NCBI GenBank assembly: GCA_022059125.1
Contig: JAEUWY010000004.1
Span: 3,906,001-3,970,000, forward strand
Source: Corynespora cassiicola
Taxonomy: Eukaryota; Ascomycota; Dothideomycetes; Pleosporales; Corynesporascaceae
Length of the DNA stretch: 64,000 nt
Direction of reading: 5' to 3'
The notes beneath the pieces are model-generated. The model was given only the letters and a program-made list of their open reading frames with translations. It did no database searches and was not told where the DNA came from. Positions 46,033 to 58,070 of the stretch are shown here, one piece after another. The translations under genes were made by a program, and so were the position numbers. The first letter of the stretch is position 1; every line of letters begins with the position of its first letter.

Positions 46033-47324
46033 ATGCCTGGTATGGATCCCCTGCAGCTGGCGAAGATCTTCGTCAGGACGGTGGTCCGCATGTTCTACGA
46101 GATTGAGCACATTGTGGTCGTTGATGCGCTCGTGATCCATGGGGCGTAAGCGCACTCCCACTTTTGAGCTGTGGCATCCTGATGCTAATGGATTCCAGAC
46201 TATCCGTGTCCGACCTCGTCATCGTGCTCGACGCCGGCAAGAACTCCAAGGGCGTGGGTAAGCTTGTCGGCAAGCTGAAAGAGGGTGGCTTGGTGTCGGT
46301 TTATGCCCGCCAGGAGCAACGCGAGGGAGCTTCCAAGTCCATCAACCGTGAATACTACTACATCGACTACCGCCGTGCCATTGACGCCGTCAAGTACAAG
46401 ATACACATGATCCACCAGCGCGTAAACAAGGATGCGAAGCCAACCACCGAAAAGGCCGAGTTCTTCTGCCCACAGTGTAAGGCCCAGTGGACCACCATGG
46501 AAGTGATAGATCTCATAGATTTCGAAGGCCGGGAGAGCGGTTTCTTGTGCCGGACGTGCAGCCACCCCTTGAAATCCATAAACGCAACGGGCGAGGCTGA
46601 GGTGGAGAACGATGATACTCCGGCCAAGTTCAACAGGCTCTTCAAGCCTTTGCTTGATCTCATGCAGCAGATTGACGAGGTGACGATCCCGGCCATCGAA
46701 GGCAAGGATGCACTCGAAGGCGCACTCGAGCTTCCCCGCGACAAGGACGTCAACCCAGGCGCAAAGCACGAAGTCGTCCCCACCATGATTGTCAAGCCCA
46801 CCGCAGTCAAGGGTGTCAACACCGCCCCAGAGAAGATCACGGTCAACATCGCATCCAACTCCGAATACAACGAGGCCGCGCGTGCTGCTGAGCAGGCCCG
46901 CCAAGCTAAGCTCGCCGCACAGAACCAGCTCCCCGAGTGGCACACCACGTCAACTATCACCAACCAGCGATACGACGGAAACAATGCCGGATCCAAGTTA
47001 GCGACCAACGGAGTGGGCACGCCTACGATCAAGACCGAGGGCGGTGCCGACAAGAATGGCAAAGACCCTAGTCTCGACGCCGTCTTTGCTGCCCTCGAAG
47101 AGGAACGCCGCAAGAAGGAGCAAGAAGAGGACGATGATGAGGAAGATGAGGAAGAAGATGAGTTCGAGGATGTGGCCGTGGGCACTCCCAGCGCGCTCCC
47201 GGATGCCAAGCGGGTCAAGCTCGAATCTTCGGCGGCTCCTACTCCTTCCAACGGCGCTACTCCTGCAGCTTCGAATGGGGATGGCGGTGACGAGAGTGAC
47301 GAGGACGAGTTTGTGGATGTCTAA
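46033..47324 (+). CDS. TFA1: TFIIE alpha subunit (Tfa1)
   Basis: 412-aa general transcription factor subunit that joins the RNA polymerase II preinitiation complex and recruits TFIIH. Exons 46033-46145 and 46199-47324; the 53-nt intron has GTAAGC and branch GCTAAT. The N-terminal winged helix (~10-110) includes FVRTVVRMFYEIEHIVVVDAL, split by the intron within its first part, then REYYYIDYRRAIDAVKYK. The C4 zinc ribbon lies near residues 127-155: FFCPQCKAQW then FLCRTCSHPL. The middle has Ala-rich helix NEAARAAEQARQAKLAAQ. The C-terminal acidic region (EDDDEEDEEEDEFEDV) matches the TFIIH-binding segment, and the protein ends DESDEDEFVDV. Length is shorter than yeast Tfa1 (482 aa) and typical of filamentous fungi. 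Confidence 0.93.
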
Positions 47325-47925
47325 TATTTTTACTGCATAGCAACGGCGTTTGGTATGGGTCGGCGTTTTATACCTGGGAGTTTTGCATGGTATCGATCAG
47401 GACTAAATCAAGTCACTAGTGCCAGATGTATTTTAGGCAATCTCAAGTGTTGAGAATTGGTTCTACAAGGACCCAAGCTAGATCTCACGTGTCCCCTTAC
47501 AAGAAGGTGACGGCACTACAATATGTATAACAAAACTGCTTCTCATTGACCCACTGCTCTTAGAGAAATCTGCCTCAACAGTATACCTCCGCTCAGATGT
47601 CTAACGTACTTTTTTCCATGCGCAAGTCAAAGCTTTGGAGACTCCACAGTCATCCTGCCTGATCGGGTGTTATCGTCTCACGTTAAAAATCTGGTCTGGC
47701 TGAGGGGGAAGTGCAACAAAATGTACTGTGAATGTTGAGCATGAGCTTGGTCATGGATCAGCCTTACGCTCGGACCATGCGAACTTTTAGCGAACTCCAG
47801 CATCCCACTTGCTCCTCCCCGCCAGGACAACGTGCCCTCCGCGTGCTCCCCGCTAGCCACCGCCCGCCCCTTATTCGTGCCGATAGCCCCTCGCCGATGG
47901 ATGCCAGATAGGAGGACATATCAAC
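47325..47925. other. Gap between TFA1 and SRP72
   Basis: 601 bp; 3' flank of TFA1 and promoter of SRP72. No gene. Confidence 0.5.
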
Positions 47926-49963
47926 ATGGCCGCATCCCAAAAATCCCTCGCCTCCCTGCTCGCCCAGACGACGCTCGACGACCACGACGAATTGCTCAAG
48001 GCCGCCAATGCCTCCATCAAGAAGTCCAAGGCGGACATTGAGGCGCACCACGTCAAGGTTGTTGCGCTATTGAACCTAGATCGATTCGACGATGCCGTCA
48101 AGGTCTGCGAAGATGTACCACAGCTGAAGGAGAAGGCGCGCTTCGAATATGCGTATGCGCTGTACAAGGCTGGAAGCGCCGCAAAGGCCGTGGAGATTGC
48201 AGGAGGCGATTCGCATGCCAACCGTGGCATGAAGCACATCCTGGCTCAAGCTGTTTGTCTCCTGGGCGCTACTACTATGGCGCATGCTAATTGATGCGCA
48301 GGCCTACCGCTCCGAGAACTTCGCCCAAGCCGCCGCCGTCTACCGAGAGCTTGCCAGCAAGGTCGTCCAGGACGAGGAATATGATATTCGCATCAACTCT
48401 GGCGCCGTCGATTCGCAACTGGAATGGACAGGACAGGGTGAACTGGCGCAGAAGAAGAAGCCGACTCGCGAGGATCTCGACGTGTTCGAAACGGCTTTCA
48501 ACGCTGGTTGCGGAAGTATAGCACGTGGAGAGCTAGCCCAGGCCGAAATTTGCTTGAAGCGTGCAAAGGATCTTTGCAGTGCACTGTCGGACCTGAGTGA
48601 AGAGGAGAAGCAAGCTGAATTGCTCCCCATCACCGTTCAGCAAATTTACGTCTTGACTCAATTAGGAAAGCTGGAGCAGGCAGAAGAGCTGGCAAACTCT
48701 ATTCCACTGACTGAGTAAGTCTTTCATTCAGGTGCAAGCCTTGAGGCTAACTTTTCTAGAATCAAAGAACTCTCAACCCGATACATTGCCCAGGTGAACG
48801 TCATTGCTGCTTCAAAGGAGCTTTCGAACCCTTACATTGCGCACCGCCTCTTCCACGCTTCACCTAAGCCGCCAAAGACCGACCAGCACTTTGATTACCA
48901 GACGAATCTACTACGTGAAGATGAATATGTCATCTCGCTGCTTTCGCAAAAAGTAGCAGGCGTCGCTTCGTCGACCGAAAAAGTCATCAACAACGCCCCG
49001 ACGCCAACACTCTCCCCAGCTGTCAACACGGCGGCAGTATTGAACGCAGCAGCCCATGCGCGTAATGCAGCTACCGAAAAGGCTGCTTTGAAAGAAATTC
49101 TGCCTCTTCTTGAAAAACGGCCGAGCGACGTCGGTCTGTTGCTGACCATCACAAACCTATATGTCGTTACCGGAAACTACGCCGCCGCGACTCACCTCCT
49201 TGAATCCTTCTTGAAGCGTCTTGAGCAGTCGGGCTCGGCATCAGACTTCGACGTCCGATTTGCGCCAGGCCTTGTAGCGACTTTGGTCTCGCTCTACGCC
49301 CAACAGGGCCGCCCAAGCGCGTCAAGAACAGAATTAGCAAAAGCAGCGGAATACTGGAGGAAACCCCACAAGTCCGAAACACAAGCTCCCAGCAAGGCAT
49401 TGATGGTCGCCGCTGGAACGGCTCTGCTTGATACCCACAACCCGGATAGTGCAAAGGTGGCAGGAGAGATCTTCAGGACCTTGTTTGATCAGGACGATAC
49501 CGACCGCGCCGCAACCGCCGGCATCGTTGCCGCATACAGCGTTACGGACCCCATCAATCTCCCCCAGGAACTCACAGATCGCCTTCCTGAGGTCTCCCGC
49601 TTGATCGCAGACATTGACGCGGCCGCCTTGGAAGAAGCCGGCGTCCCTCTAGGCACATTGTCGAATACGAGCCTCCAATCTGAATCAAGGAAGCGCACAG
49701 CCGATAAGCCAGAGACGGCCAAGCCCAAAAGGATACGAAAGAGCAGGATGCCCAAGGAATTCGTCGAAGGGAAGAAGATGGACCCGGAGAGGTGGCTGCC
49801 CATGCGCGACAGGACGTATTACAGACCAAAGGGAAAGAAGGGCAAGAAGAAGATGGAGGGTCTCACGCAGGGTGGCGCTGTATCGGAAGAGAAGTCGGCT
49901 CCGGTACAGCAGCAGAAGCAGGGTGGGGGTGGTGGCGGAAAGAAGAAGAAGGGCAAGCGGTGA
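47926..49963 (+). CDS. SRP72: Signal recognition particle subunit SRP72
   Basis: 647-aa cytosolic SRP protein; with SRP68 it binds SRP RNA and supports co-translational targeting to the ER. Exons: 47926-48252, 48302-48714 and 48760-49963; introns 49 nt (GTTTGT..GCAG) and 45 nt (GTAAGT, branch CTAAC). The first ~500 residues are TPR-like helices, e.g. HVKVVALLNLDRFDDAVKVC and YVLTQLGKLEQAEELANS. The SRP72 RNA-binding domain is near residues 550-610: KRIRKSRMPKEF then MDPERWLPMRDRTYYRPKGK, the diagnostic W-L-P-x-R-x-R-x-Y-Y motif, and a Lys-rich tail with poly-Gly. All exon joins are frame-consistent. The short first intron's GTTTGT donor is weaker than most here. Confidence 0.93.
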
Positions 49964-50497
49964 TGTGGAACCGATCTAGTGTCGAGATTCAGAGATCATT
50001 GAGACATTTGAGCCAAATTCCAAAGGACGAATATCATATTCAGGCCAATAAACTGCCGAAACTACAGGACCTTCTTCATTGACTGTGTGACCCATTTGAC
50101 ATTCAATAGTTACATGACTGCACATTGCCAAGACGAATTCCCGGTAGAGCCAGGCGTTTCAGATGGCATGGACGAAGAGTCTGAGGACCACCTCGAGAAG
50201 AATGATTCTGAATCATCGAAACTGTTTTCATCGTCGAACGAGCCTGGTTGTGAACTGAACGAGGGAACCGAAGATTTCCGGAAAACATACGCAGCCCGGA
50301 TTAACAGCTGTACCCATGGTAAGGCATCTTTAGGCCCTAAACCCGCCCAAAAACCCTGATTTGGGGGTGCGTTGCCGGTGGGCTGTGTGCTATTTCGAGA
50401 GCCAGCATCCTGCTGGTTCGACTTCGTGCCTGCGTTACGGGAAGATGGAGAGCCACCGTCGTGAATTTCAGGTTCGGGGGCTGGGAGTTGTTAACGA
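49964..50497. other. Gap with one weak short frame
   Basis: 534 bp. One frame from an ATG at 50114 to 50359 (81 codons, acidic, Ser-rich) has no domain, no leader signal and no partner exon; I leave it as unproven. 3' flank of SRP72 and of the GTPase gene. Confidence 0.4.
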
Positions 50498-51636
50498 TCA
50501 TGAATCTGCATATATCTCACTTGTCTGGTTGCACTTACAGTACTTAGCAGAAGCCCCCGAAAGCCCAGGATTCACTCTGTCCTCCCGCAACCATCTACCC
50601 GCCGTCGTATGTTCTAGCGGGCAGCCGTCTTCAATCTCTACATATATCTTGAGTTTCAAGTCGCTCTCTTCCCCGTAGCGCTCATGAATCATCCTTTGCG
50701 CATGATATGCCCTTTCGTTCCCTTTCTTTTTCATAGACAGTGTCTTTGATTCACCATCCTCGACCACTCTCCCGTGCTGAAACTCCTTCGCCCCATGGCG
50801 AAAGAACCGTCCTCCGAGCGCTTCCGCCCTGAAATTTTCGAATCTTCTAAGTTTATCTGCGATACCTTCTTCGTCAAGGCCATCCCAATATGTTGATACA
50901 ATGGTGACATTGGGCATGTAATCTTCACCGCAGAAACAACTCAGCCACCCAAAATTTAAGGCTCGAGCATTCTGGAGGCGGTCCTCCTTCAGAGAATCGA
51001 CGTATATGACGCCACGGAAACGCACGTAGCATTGTACAGTCGCCATGGCTGTTACGAGCATACGAAAAGTGTCAAAATCATTTCTGTCACTAGCGCTAAA
51101 GCCAGGCATATCGAGAAAGAGGTATTATTTCCCGTTGATGAAGGCTGGGACAAGGGCGGTTTTTGCGGTTGCTGTTCATGAAGAGAAGCGCGTTAGCGAG
51201 ATTGAAGCAGACAGAAGAGAGGACTCAAGGCTCGATGTAGTGTGATGGAATAGTAAATTGGAAGGAAATCTCACCCGATTTGTGGCCTAAGCTAACGTAG
51301 ATGTCTCCCCCTGTGATGCATTGAATGAAGGAAGATTTTCCGGCGCCAGAGGCGCCTGTGACGATGATGAGGTCTGCTCCCACACTATTTGATTTTGTCA
51401 GCATTAACAGTCTAAATACTGCCATCTTTTTGAATAGAAAACACGGGTTATGGAATTCGTTCATATGCGCATAGTGTTCTTCGCAACTAGAGAGAAAAAA
51501 ATACAGTGCAGAGATTATCTTACTATTTCTCGAGGAATTTGGACGTCTTTTCGGTGAGACTGTTGACAACTTTTTTGGAAAACTTGCTCCAGCCATTGGC
51601 GACAGCCTGGTAGGAGTTTGCTGTGATGTCCTTCAT
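50498..51636 (-). pseudogene. Fungal P-loop GTPase (AIG1/MMR_HSR1-like), premature stop
   Basis: Looks like a fungal G-domain protein of unknown role. Probable exons: 51636-51524, 51384-51275 and 51171-50498; introns 139 nt (GTAAGA..ATAG) and 103 nt (GTGAGA..ACAG), though a 37-nt first intron is an alternative. The P-loop (G1) is VTGASGAGKSSF, and FLDMPGFSASDRNDFDTF is G3. FRGVIYVDSLKEDR, LSCFCGEDYMPNVTIVSTYWD and CPLEHTTAGRWL are motifs of this family. An in-frame TAA at 51125-51127 lies between ...FINGK and YLFLDMPGF, where homologues continue unbroken. No splice arrangement I can see skips it and keeps G3. Otherwise the downstream 200 codons are intact, so the damage is recent, or the stop is an error or is read through. 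Confidence 0.65.
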
Positions 51637-52609
51637 AATGAGTTGATAGTTAGGTCTTCAGTGATCTAAGGTTTTGCGTAGGGCTTATGATTGGATTTTG
51701 CACGAAAAATATAGCGTGAGCCAAAGATATGAGTTGATGGTATGCTCATTAATCATGGATGATGGAGGAAGAATTTTCTAAAGTGAAGAAGTCTGCCATA
51801 TTTATGTACTTGAAGCCCCAGGGAAACGGTGTAGACACGTGATTTTGTCCTACACCCACACCGTGCATCGGTATCCAATAAAGTAGGTGAGGACTGTATA
51901 AGCGAACAAAATTCTACAAGGGTCAATGGTTAAATTTAATTGGATTACACCATGCATATGCATGTGCATGTACGGCGCAGGCCACCAAGAACATGTTCGT
52001 CGATCCGTTAGTCTGGTGGTTGGGCGTTAACACTTTCTTGATCGTACGACCGCAAGATCAAGCTTCCTGGAAGTATTACATGATATTAATTTATTTAAAG
52101 AAACACAGCTCTCGTGCTGTTTTGTGCCTAAGTTGGTGCAGAGGCTAAACTTTACAATTGCATCAGGCTGGTCAGTTTAGATGTTCTCTATGTGTAAGAT
52201 TGCGTAGACGAAGCCTGCTACGCCAAATGTAACACCAAATGCAACCTTTTCATCGGAAGTCACATTGACCAATGATGACGAAAGTAGAGGCATGGGAAGT
52301 GGCATCACATGAGGGGAATGATCCGATGATTAGGCAACGGGGAGATAAGAACGTCCACATGGTAGCTAATCAAGGCCCTCCCAGGAAATCATGTGAGAAG
52401 GGAAATATTTTTTGATGCGTTGGCATGATATGTATACTGTTGAGTGCATTGAGAAGTAGCCTATCATTGTTGCAGTCGTTTCTGTGACCAAATTCTGTAA
52501 GACATGAGGCGCCTGATACACCGATAAAGTCTGATCCAAGTAAAGCTATGAGCCGAAAATCCGCACAAAAAGCCCTCCCCCCTCCACACTAACTGAAATT
52601 ACCTGAAAG
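51637..52609. other. Gap upstream of GTPase and Clr5-like genes
   Basis: 973 bp, AT-rich, between divergent genes. A palindromic CATGCATATGCATGTGCATG occurs at 51952-51971. No gene supported. Confidence 0.5.
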
Positions 52610-54209
52610 ATGGAAGATGAGATTCAGCGCATTGTGCCCATTTATGTACTCGATAACAAAACCAAAGAACAAACAGAAGCTATCATTGGATTCAGGTTCA
52701 CGTAAGCACGTAGCCTCAAACTAGACATACAAGACCTACTAATCGCTATGTACTAAAAGTGTAAATCGCCTGCAGAGATGGGGAATTTACAAAAACTTAT
52801 CGGAGGGCGAGACTCGATACATTTGGGCACGTAAGTGGAGACTAGGAAGACCGGCTGACTGGGATTGTCTTGTTATTAGGAATGGGATACTACTTGACAT
52901 GACAAGCCTAAGAGTAAGGTCAGATCAAAACCCCGAAATTTGGTACCCTCATGCTTTCCACAACTATGATAACGATGCTTCTTTATTGAGGTGTCCACTC
53001 AAACCTATCCCTTTACCACTGAGGATTGATGTTCTCCGAGACGTTGACATATTCGAGAATTTCCGTCGCTTATTATGGTACACGACTGTACATTTTGACA
53101 ACTGCTTCAACAAAAAGATTTGGGTGGCAGATAACAGAGGGGTATATGGAAGAACCGAAAAACTTTGCAAGGAGTTGAAAGAGCTTAGCAAATGTCACAA
53201 CGCTCTTTGTGCCGGACTGAATCATTTTCGACAAGGTCAAATGCTCTTGGGATTCGCCAACGTGCGGCTTGCAATCCACGACACAGCAGCTTTGGTCAAA
53301 GCCTACCATCATCGCCAATTTCCAGATATCGTGGCAATGCTTCTTCTGATTCAAAAGGCCAAAAATATACCTGGAGTCCGTGGCTCTTTTGTCCGAAACC
53401 TGTGCGATTTGGCTGTGCAACATCTAGCTCAGAATGACCCGCGACTTCATGTGTTTTTTAGCTTGAGGACCATTTATAACGACCCTGATGACTCAAATGA
53501 AGGACTTTATTTGGCATATGACTTTTATTGCCGAGATCTATGGTCCTCAAGAGCAGGGAGCGACCCAATAATAGCTTGCTATTCGTACAATCAAGCAAGT
53601 CTCCCGCGTACAGTGCCTGGAAAGTTCTATCAGCTTTTTGAGCAGAAGACGCAGATTGAAAACTTCGACATTCTGCAGAGATCAGACAATATTTTTGGAG
53701 CTTTGGATCATGTTACATTCTGCATGTGGCATATGGCTATCCGTTACCTCCTAGATGCCCGGCGATACGAGGATGCTCGGAACATCGGCGAGCGACTCGG
53801 CCACCGTGTATTAGAGCTCAACCCTCTTTCATACAACCGGGATACCACAGATCAAACAATTTCGCAGCTGAATTTTGATTCGACAATAACATTCTACTTG
53901 CTTGGATGCGCGCAGAACAACTTCCCCCATCTACTCCATTCAGCATTCGAAAGCTTTAGAACAGTAGTCAAAATTCGCACAATCGTTACTTCTGAACTTG
54001 TTAGTGATCCAGCGCTTAAGTTCTGTTTGAGGCGGCTCTCATTGGCCGCTGCCAAAGTAGGCCAACCTCACGTAGCAAGAGAATGCGAGGAAAGACTCCT
54101 GAAGTCTTCTGAAGAGGAATTGGCAAGAGATACGGAGCTATTGTCGAAGCAAACATGGGACCCAAATGAAGGAGCTTTTTCTCGAAAAGCAAAATCAAGT
54201 ATACTTTGA
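52610..54209 (+). CDS. Clr5-domain-like protein with helical repeat region
   Basis: 513-aa protein. Exons 52610-52701 and 52760-54209; the 58-nt intron has GTAAGC, branch ACTAAT and acceptor AAAG. The first ~45 residues (EDEIQRIVPIYVLDNKTKEQ, RLQRWGIYKNLS) resemble the fungal Clr5 domain, whose end is WGx-KN, but the block just before the tryptophan is several residues shorter than usual and the intron sits there. After it, residues ~85-500 are helical, without strong motifs but with TPR-like spacing (e.g. DARRYEDARNIGERLGHRVLEL, given as two parts: DARRYEDARNI and GERLGHRVLEL). Such Clr5-plus-repeat proteins are an expanded, mostly uncharacterised group in Pezizomycotina. Nuclear or regulatory role is inference only. 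Confidence 0.7.
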
Positions 54210-54700
54210 TGTCTCCCCCTCCAAGCAACCTTACTGCGGTGAGTTCAGGACAGCCTCTGTCACCTGCGCGCATGTGCCTCGAGCAGGTCATGAACCCATC
54301 AACGGCATAGTACGCTCATTAATTATACACAAAGGAAGATAGAGAGAAGTTTCTGGTCGGGTAGCATTCCAATTTGCTGATGTATCGAAACTGTCAGACC
54401 TGCCTGAGTGAATCAAAATAAAAGCATCAGGCAAGTTTTGATGTTTCAAAGTTGGTGGTCAAGTGTGGACACCACAAAAATCTGTCAGAACTATGGCAGA
54501 GGTGAAATGGTACTGATTATGGCTAATACACCTAGCGCAGGGGCAGTTTCAGGCGTGGTCATTATGGAATGTTATGCGTGGCTGATAGAAGAACTCTCAG
54601 GGTTTTTATTGCGAAACTTCATAGTTCTCGATATATTATCATTTCAGAAGACATTCAAAAGCTGCATAGACTATTCAATGGAATCGCAAGCACCCAGCTG
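54210..54700. other. Spacer between convergent genes
   Basis: 491 bp between convergent 3' ends. One antisense-type frame at 54408 without support. Nothing else seen. Confidence 0.5.
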
Positions 54701-56961
54701 TCATGAAAGACCATGTGGGTCATTGCCAAAAACATTCATCATCATGGGAATGCTCGAGTCAAATTCCGAGAGGAAAAATAGATCCAAGTTGCTGCTAAAC
54801 AAATCGTAGGTATCATTGAGAGCCCTAACTTCTTCGTGTGACATACTTGGGGCGTCCGCGTTGGTCACAGAAGCGGGTTGCGTCCTTTGCTCTGCTGACG
54901 CTAATAAGTCGTTTTCTCGTGTTCCAAACCATTCCATGAATTCGGCATCAATCTGTCCAAAATGCTGTTGAGTAGCTTGCTCTTGGACCAAAGAAAGGGT
55001 TGAATTATTCGTTTCTGACGTCTTTGAGGCGAATAGGTCAATGGTTATACTACCAAAGTGTTCGATAATTTCATGACAATGAGCTGCCAGTGGCCAGTAC
55101 TCTGTCATGACCTCGAAAAGTGCTAGACATGAAGCCACATTGGATTTTACGACAGCTTTAGTTGTGCTCGATCGAATCTCTAGTGAGGCGTGTAATGTAT
55201 ATAACATAGTTATACTCGCCATGAATAGAGAATGAAGCGCTATCCACGTGTATGTGATTTTATTCTTGGCGTAAAGCGATGAATAGGAACTGATGAGGCT
55301 GATCGCTGAATCTGCGCAGAGCTGCAGAGCTTCTAAATCGACTATAGGGCTCGCTGGAGATGGCCGAAATAAAAGGAGTAAGGCATGTGAATACGCGATC
55401 TGAAACCAATCTGTCGACTGAAATGTGGTTTTAGTCGGATTTGCGTATCGCGGCGATTGCGAAATCCATTCGTCAAGCTGAGCGCGGAGCATCATCCGGT
55501 GAAGCTGTACACCCTCTGTCTTCACTTGAGTGGTGTCTGCAGCGTAAAATAGCCCTTGGATTCTGGATTGGAGCTGACGTAGCTTGATGATGTGGATGAA
55601 GGTGGACATGTCCAGTGGTACAAACATGGACCGTGTGCACACCTCAACTTGAGAGTAAACGCCAACAAGATCCTTATCCATCAGGTTCTGTGGTAGAGCT
55701 AAGTCGATATCCTCTTCTCTTATTGCGCAAGGACGTCCTAATGTTATCGATATATTACGATCTAAAGCGTATGCAGACCAGAAGACTCTCGATCTCATCT
55801 CGACACTCATCAAGCTAGCTCCGGCAGAAGGAACTTCACGATGGAGTCCGAGGTCTACAGCTGCACGAACTGCTTGTCCAGAAACTAACCACGCATTGGT
55901 ACTCTCTTGCTCATGAATCGCAAACTGTGTGACCAGTAGAAGGCCTTGCACGGTCTCAATGCTATCCTCCTTGAGCAAACCATGGAGATAGTTTTCCGTT
56001 GCGAATCTAAACAATTCAATATGTTTATTCCCGTATTCTGGATTTTGGCGCTTGAAATCCAAAGATCCAATTGCAAGTACCATTGTAGTCAAAAACAAGG
56101 ACACATGGCTAACTTGCTGGTGAGAGGTCATGGTCGGTGTAAAATGATGTTCCAAGAAGGTTGGCCGATGGATGAATGGAAGAGAAGGCCATTGGTGTGT
56201 AAAGTATGCATCTTCCAATCTCCGCGCAAGGTCTTGATCTGGAAACCTAAAGGAATTTGCAACGGGCGATATAGCTACAGGCGATGTGGAAGAAGTGATT
56301 TGACGACCTGCTACTCTCATCCGAAGAGAGCTGCGAGACGGCCCATGTTCGCCTTTGTAGTCAGCCTGGAGCAGGAAAGCTTGGACAATATTCCCGAAGA
56401 AGAGACCACTGGAATCACCAATGTACCTTTGGCCAGCTGTAACATGTCGTGGGACCACGTTCAGCTCTTCTGCAAGGTTCTCAAATGGGCTAGCAGATTG
56501 GTGGGTAACGTTGGTGCCGCCATGGCTACCAGGCGTGCCTTGTGGGATGCTAAAACCCTCTGGAGGAACTCTGGGCAGTCGTAGTAACTCTTCTTTAAGT
56601 GTCTTTACTTCAAGTTCCAACTCTTGAACGCGCGCATTGAGCCTTTGCACTTCATTCTCTAGGCCATCCACGTGACCTCGAGGATATTGACGATTAGTCA
56701 ATCGATCTTGTATGACACAAATTACGCCAGCAGCTTTGCATGTAGAGCACTCCGGTAGTTTCCTATCGCACTGCTAGATGAGCAAGGTCCCGATGGAACG
56801 ATCCGGCATCCGTGTTTTACCTTGTTTTTTCGGCTCCGGCAACGTTCGCACGCGATGCTCACACGCTGCAAACCTGGTCGGTGTTTCCGCTTAGTAGATG
56901 CTGGACGCGGATGGCTTTCGATTGTTCTGGAATCATCAGCATTACCCGCTGCTGCAGACAT
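54701..56961 (-). CDS. Zn2Cys6 transcription factor with fungal-specific domain
   Basis: 736-aa nuclear regulator. Exons 56961-56821 and 56770-54701; the 50-nt intron (GTAAAA..GCAG) falls inside the zinc cluster. The cluster is residues ~38-64: CERCRSRKNK then CDRKLPECSTCKAAGVIC, spacing C-x2-C-x6-C-x6-C-x2-C-x6-C, correct for a Gal4-type DNA-binding domain. A linker and coiled coil follow (GLENEVQRLNARVQELELEV). The middle-homology domain, about residues 220-520, contains WPSLPFIHRPTFLEHHF, ESTNAWLVSGQAVRAAVDLG, MRSRVFWSAYALDRNISITL and GRPCAIREEDID, all typical of PF04082. Divergent from the RraA-like gene with 217 bp between starts, so it may regulate that gene. The intron in the zinc cluster means a retained transcript lacks DNA binding. 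Confidence 0.9.
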
Positions 56962-57178
56962 GTTTTTGCGTGATGGAATTCCTCTCGTCAGATTGGAGGA
57001 TTGCCCTAAGGGTGACTTGAGGCTTCGGGCCGATTAGTGTCGCGGGGTCGGATACATCCGATAGCTTCTCCAGCTCACCGAGCTGCTTCACGAAACCAAT
57101 TTTTCGGACCCTGCCATCTCCGTCTTCCATTTTACATTTGGGGCACAAATATATTGCCATAATACTCATCCAATAACC
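56962..57178. promoter_or_regulatory. Divergent promoter, Zn2Cys6 regulator/RraA-like gene
   Basis: 217 bp between outward-facing starts. It holds two CGG triplets (in GCTTCGGGCCGA near 57025 and TTTTCGGACCC near 57102) and CCG copies, candidate half-sites for a Zn2Cys6 protein, but no clean inverted pair. No TATA. Confidence 0.4.
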
Positions 57179-57986
57179 ATGTCTGCTCTCATTAAAGCCC
57201 TGCGGCCTTTTGCATCGTGCGATGTGAGTACTTGCTAAGCCCAACTATACACAGCAGACTGATTTTGATAGATTGGAGGTACCTTTTCTCTCATATTCCA
57301 TGCCTTGCAAGTTTTATTAACGCTTCAGATGCTCTTGTAAGGTTAAAATATCCCATGGGAGGGTACCTGGACGGTATTTCTGTTTGGAGCCCGACCAGAC
57401 AAGGCCACGATACGAGCCCTACCGTCATTGGCGAGGCCGTAACGGTGAAAATGGTCGATGCAAAAGATGCCTCCGCTCCGAAACCAGCTCAGCACTTTGC
57501 CGACTCTGCAGTTCCTGGGAAGATCATGTACATTCAACAGCCCGGACATATGTACTCGGCCTGTTTTGGCGGGTTGATGGCGACGCGATTAAAGCAAATT
57601 GGAGCCGCTGGGGTAGTGATCGACGGTAGATTTCGAGATATCCAAGAAATACAGGAACTATCCCTACCGGTGAGTATAAATCACGTGTTAGAATATGTTA
57701 GCTAATCATACGCAAGCTGTTCGCTCGTTCCAGTTCAATATTAGGCTCGAACACGTTCACAAAAGCTTCCCAGCTCAATGTTCCAGTCCAGTTCCGAGGC
57801 GATTTATGGATTAATCCTGGAGACATACTTGTTGGGGATCAAGATGGTGTCGTTGTAGTTCCTCCATCGCTTGTTGATCAAGTGGTACAACTATGCGAAG
57901 AGCGAAAGCAAATCGATGAAAATATGCTGAAGGATTTGCAAGCCGGAGCTGAGATGGGCCCAACGATAGAGAAGTGGCGTAAGTAG
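57179..57986 (+). CDS. RraA-like / HMG aldolase-family protein
   Basis: About 219 aa. Members are class-II pyruvate aldolases cleaving 4-hydroxy-4-methyl-2-oxoglutarate or 4-carboxy-4-hydroxy-2-oxoadipate, late steps of aromatic (protocatechuate/gallate) breakdown; bacterial RraA inhibits RNase E. Exons: 57179-57227, 57329-57669 and 57717-57986. The 47-nt second intron (GTGAGT..CAAG, branch GCTAAT) is clean. The first (101 nt, GTACTT..TCAG) is the only in-frame solution I found, and it drops one residue of the usual CDVSDAL motif, so that border is uncertain. Motifs: ALVRLKYP-MGGY, GEAVTVK, GGLMATRLKQIGAAGVVIDG then RFRDIQEI (GxxxA..G..G.D.G.RD, the Mg/substrate site), PGDILVGDQDGVVVVP. Intact active-site Arg-Asp (RFRD). 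Confidence 0.82.
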
Positions 57987-58070
57987 CTTTGAGATGAATG
58001 CGTTTTTCAACTGGAAGATAGATAAGGGAATTTGCTGGCATTATCACGCACCCCAGCCCAGAATTCATCC

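Noticed and set aside
46200..47251. Long - strand frames (247 and 294 codons) opposite TFA1
   Set aside because: Poly-Ser and Leu/Val-rich shadows of the acidic TFA1 reading frame.
50087..50359. Short acidic frame after SRP72
   Set aside because: ATG at 50114 gives 81 codons with no domain or exon partner; too weak to call a gene.
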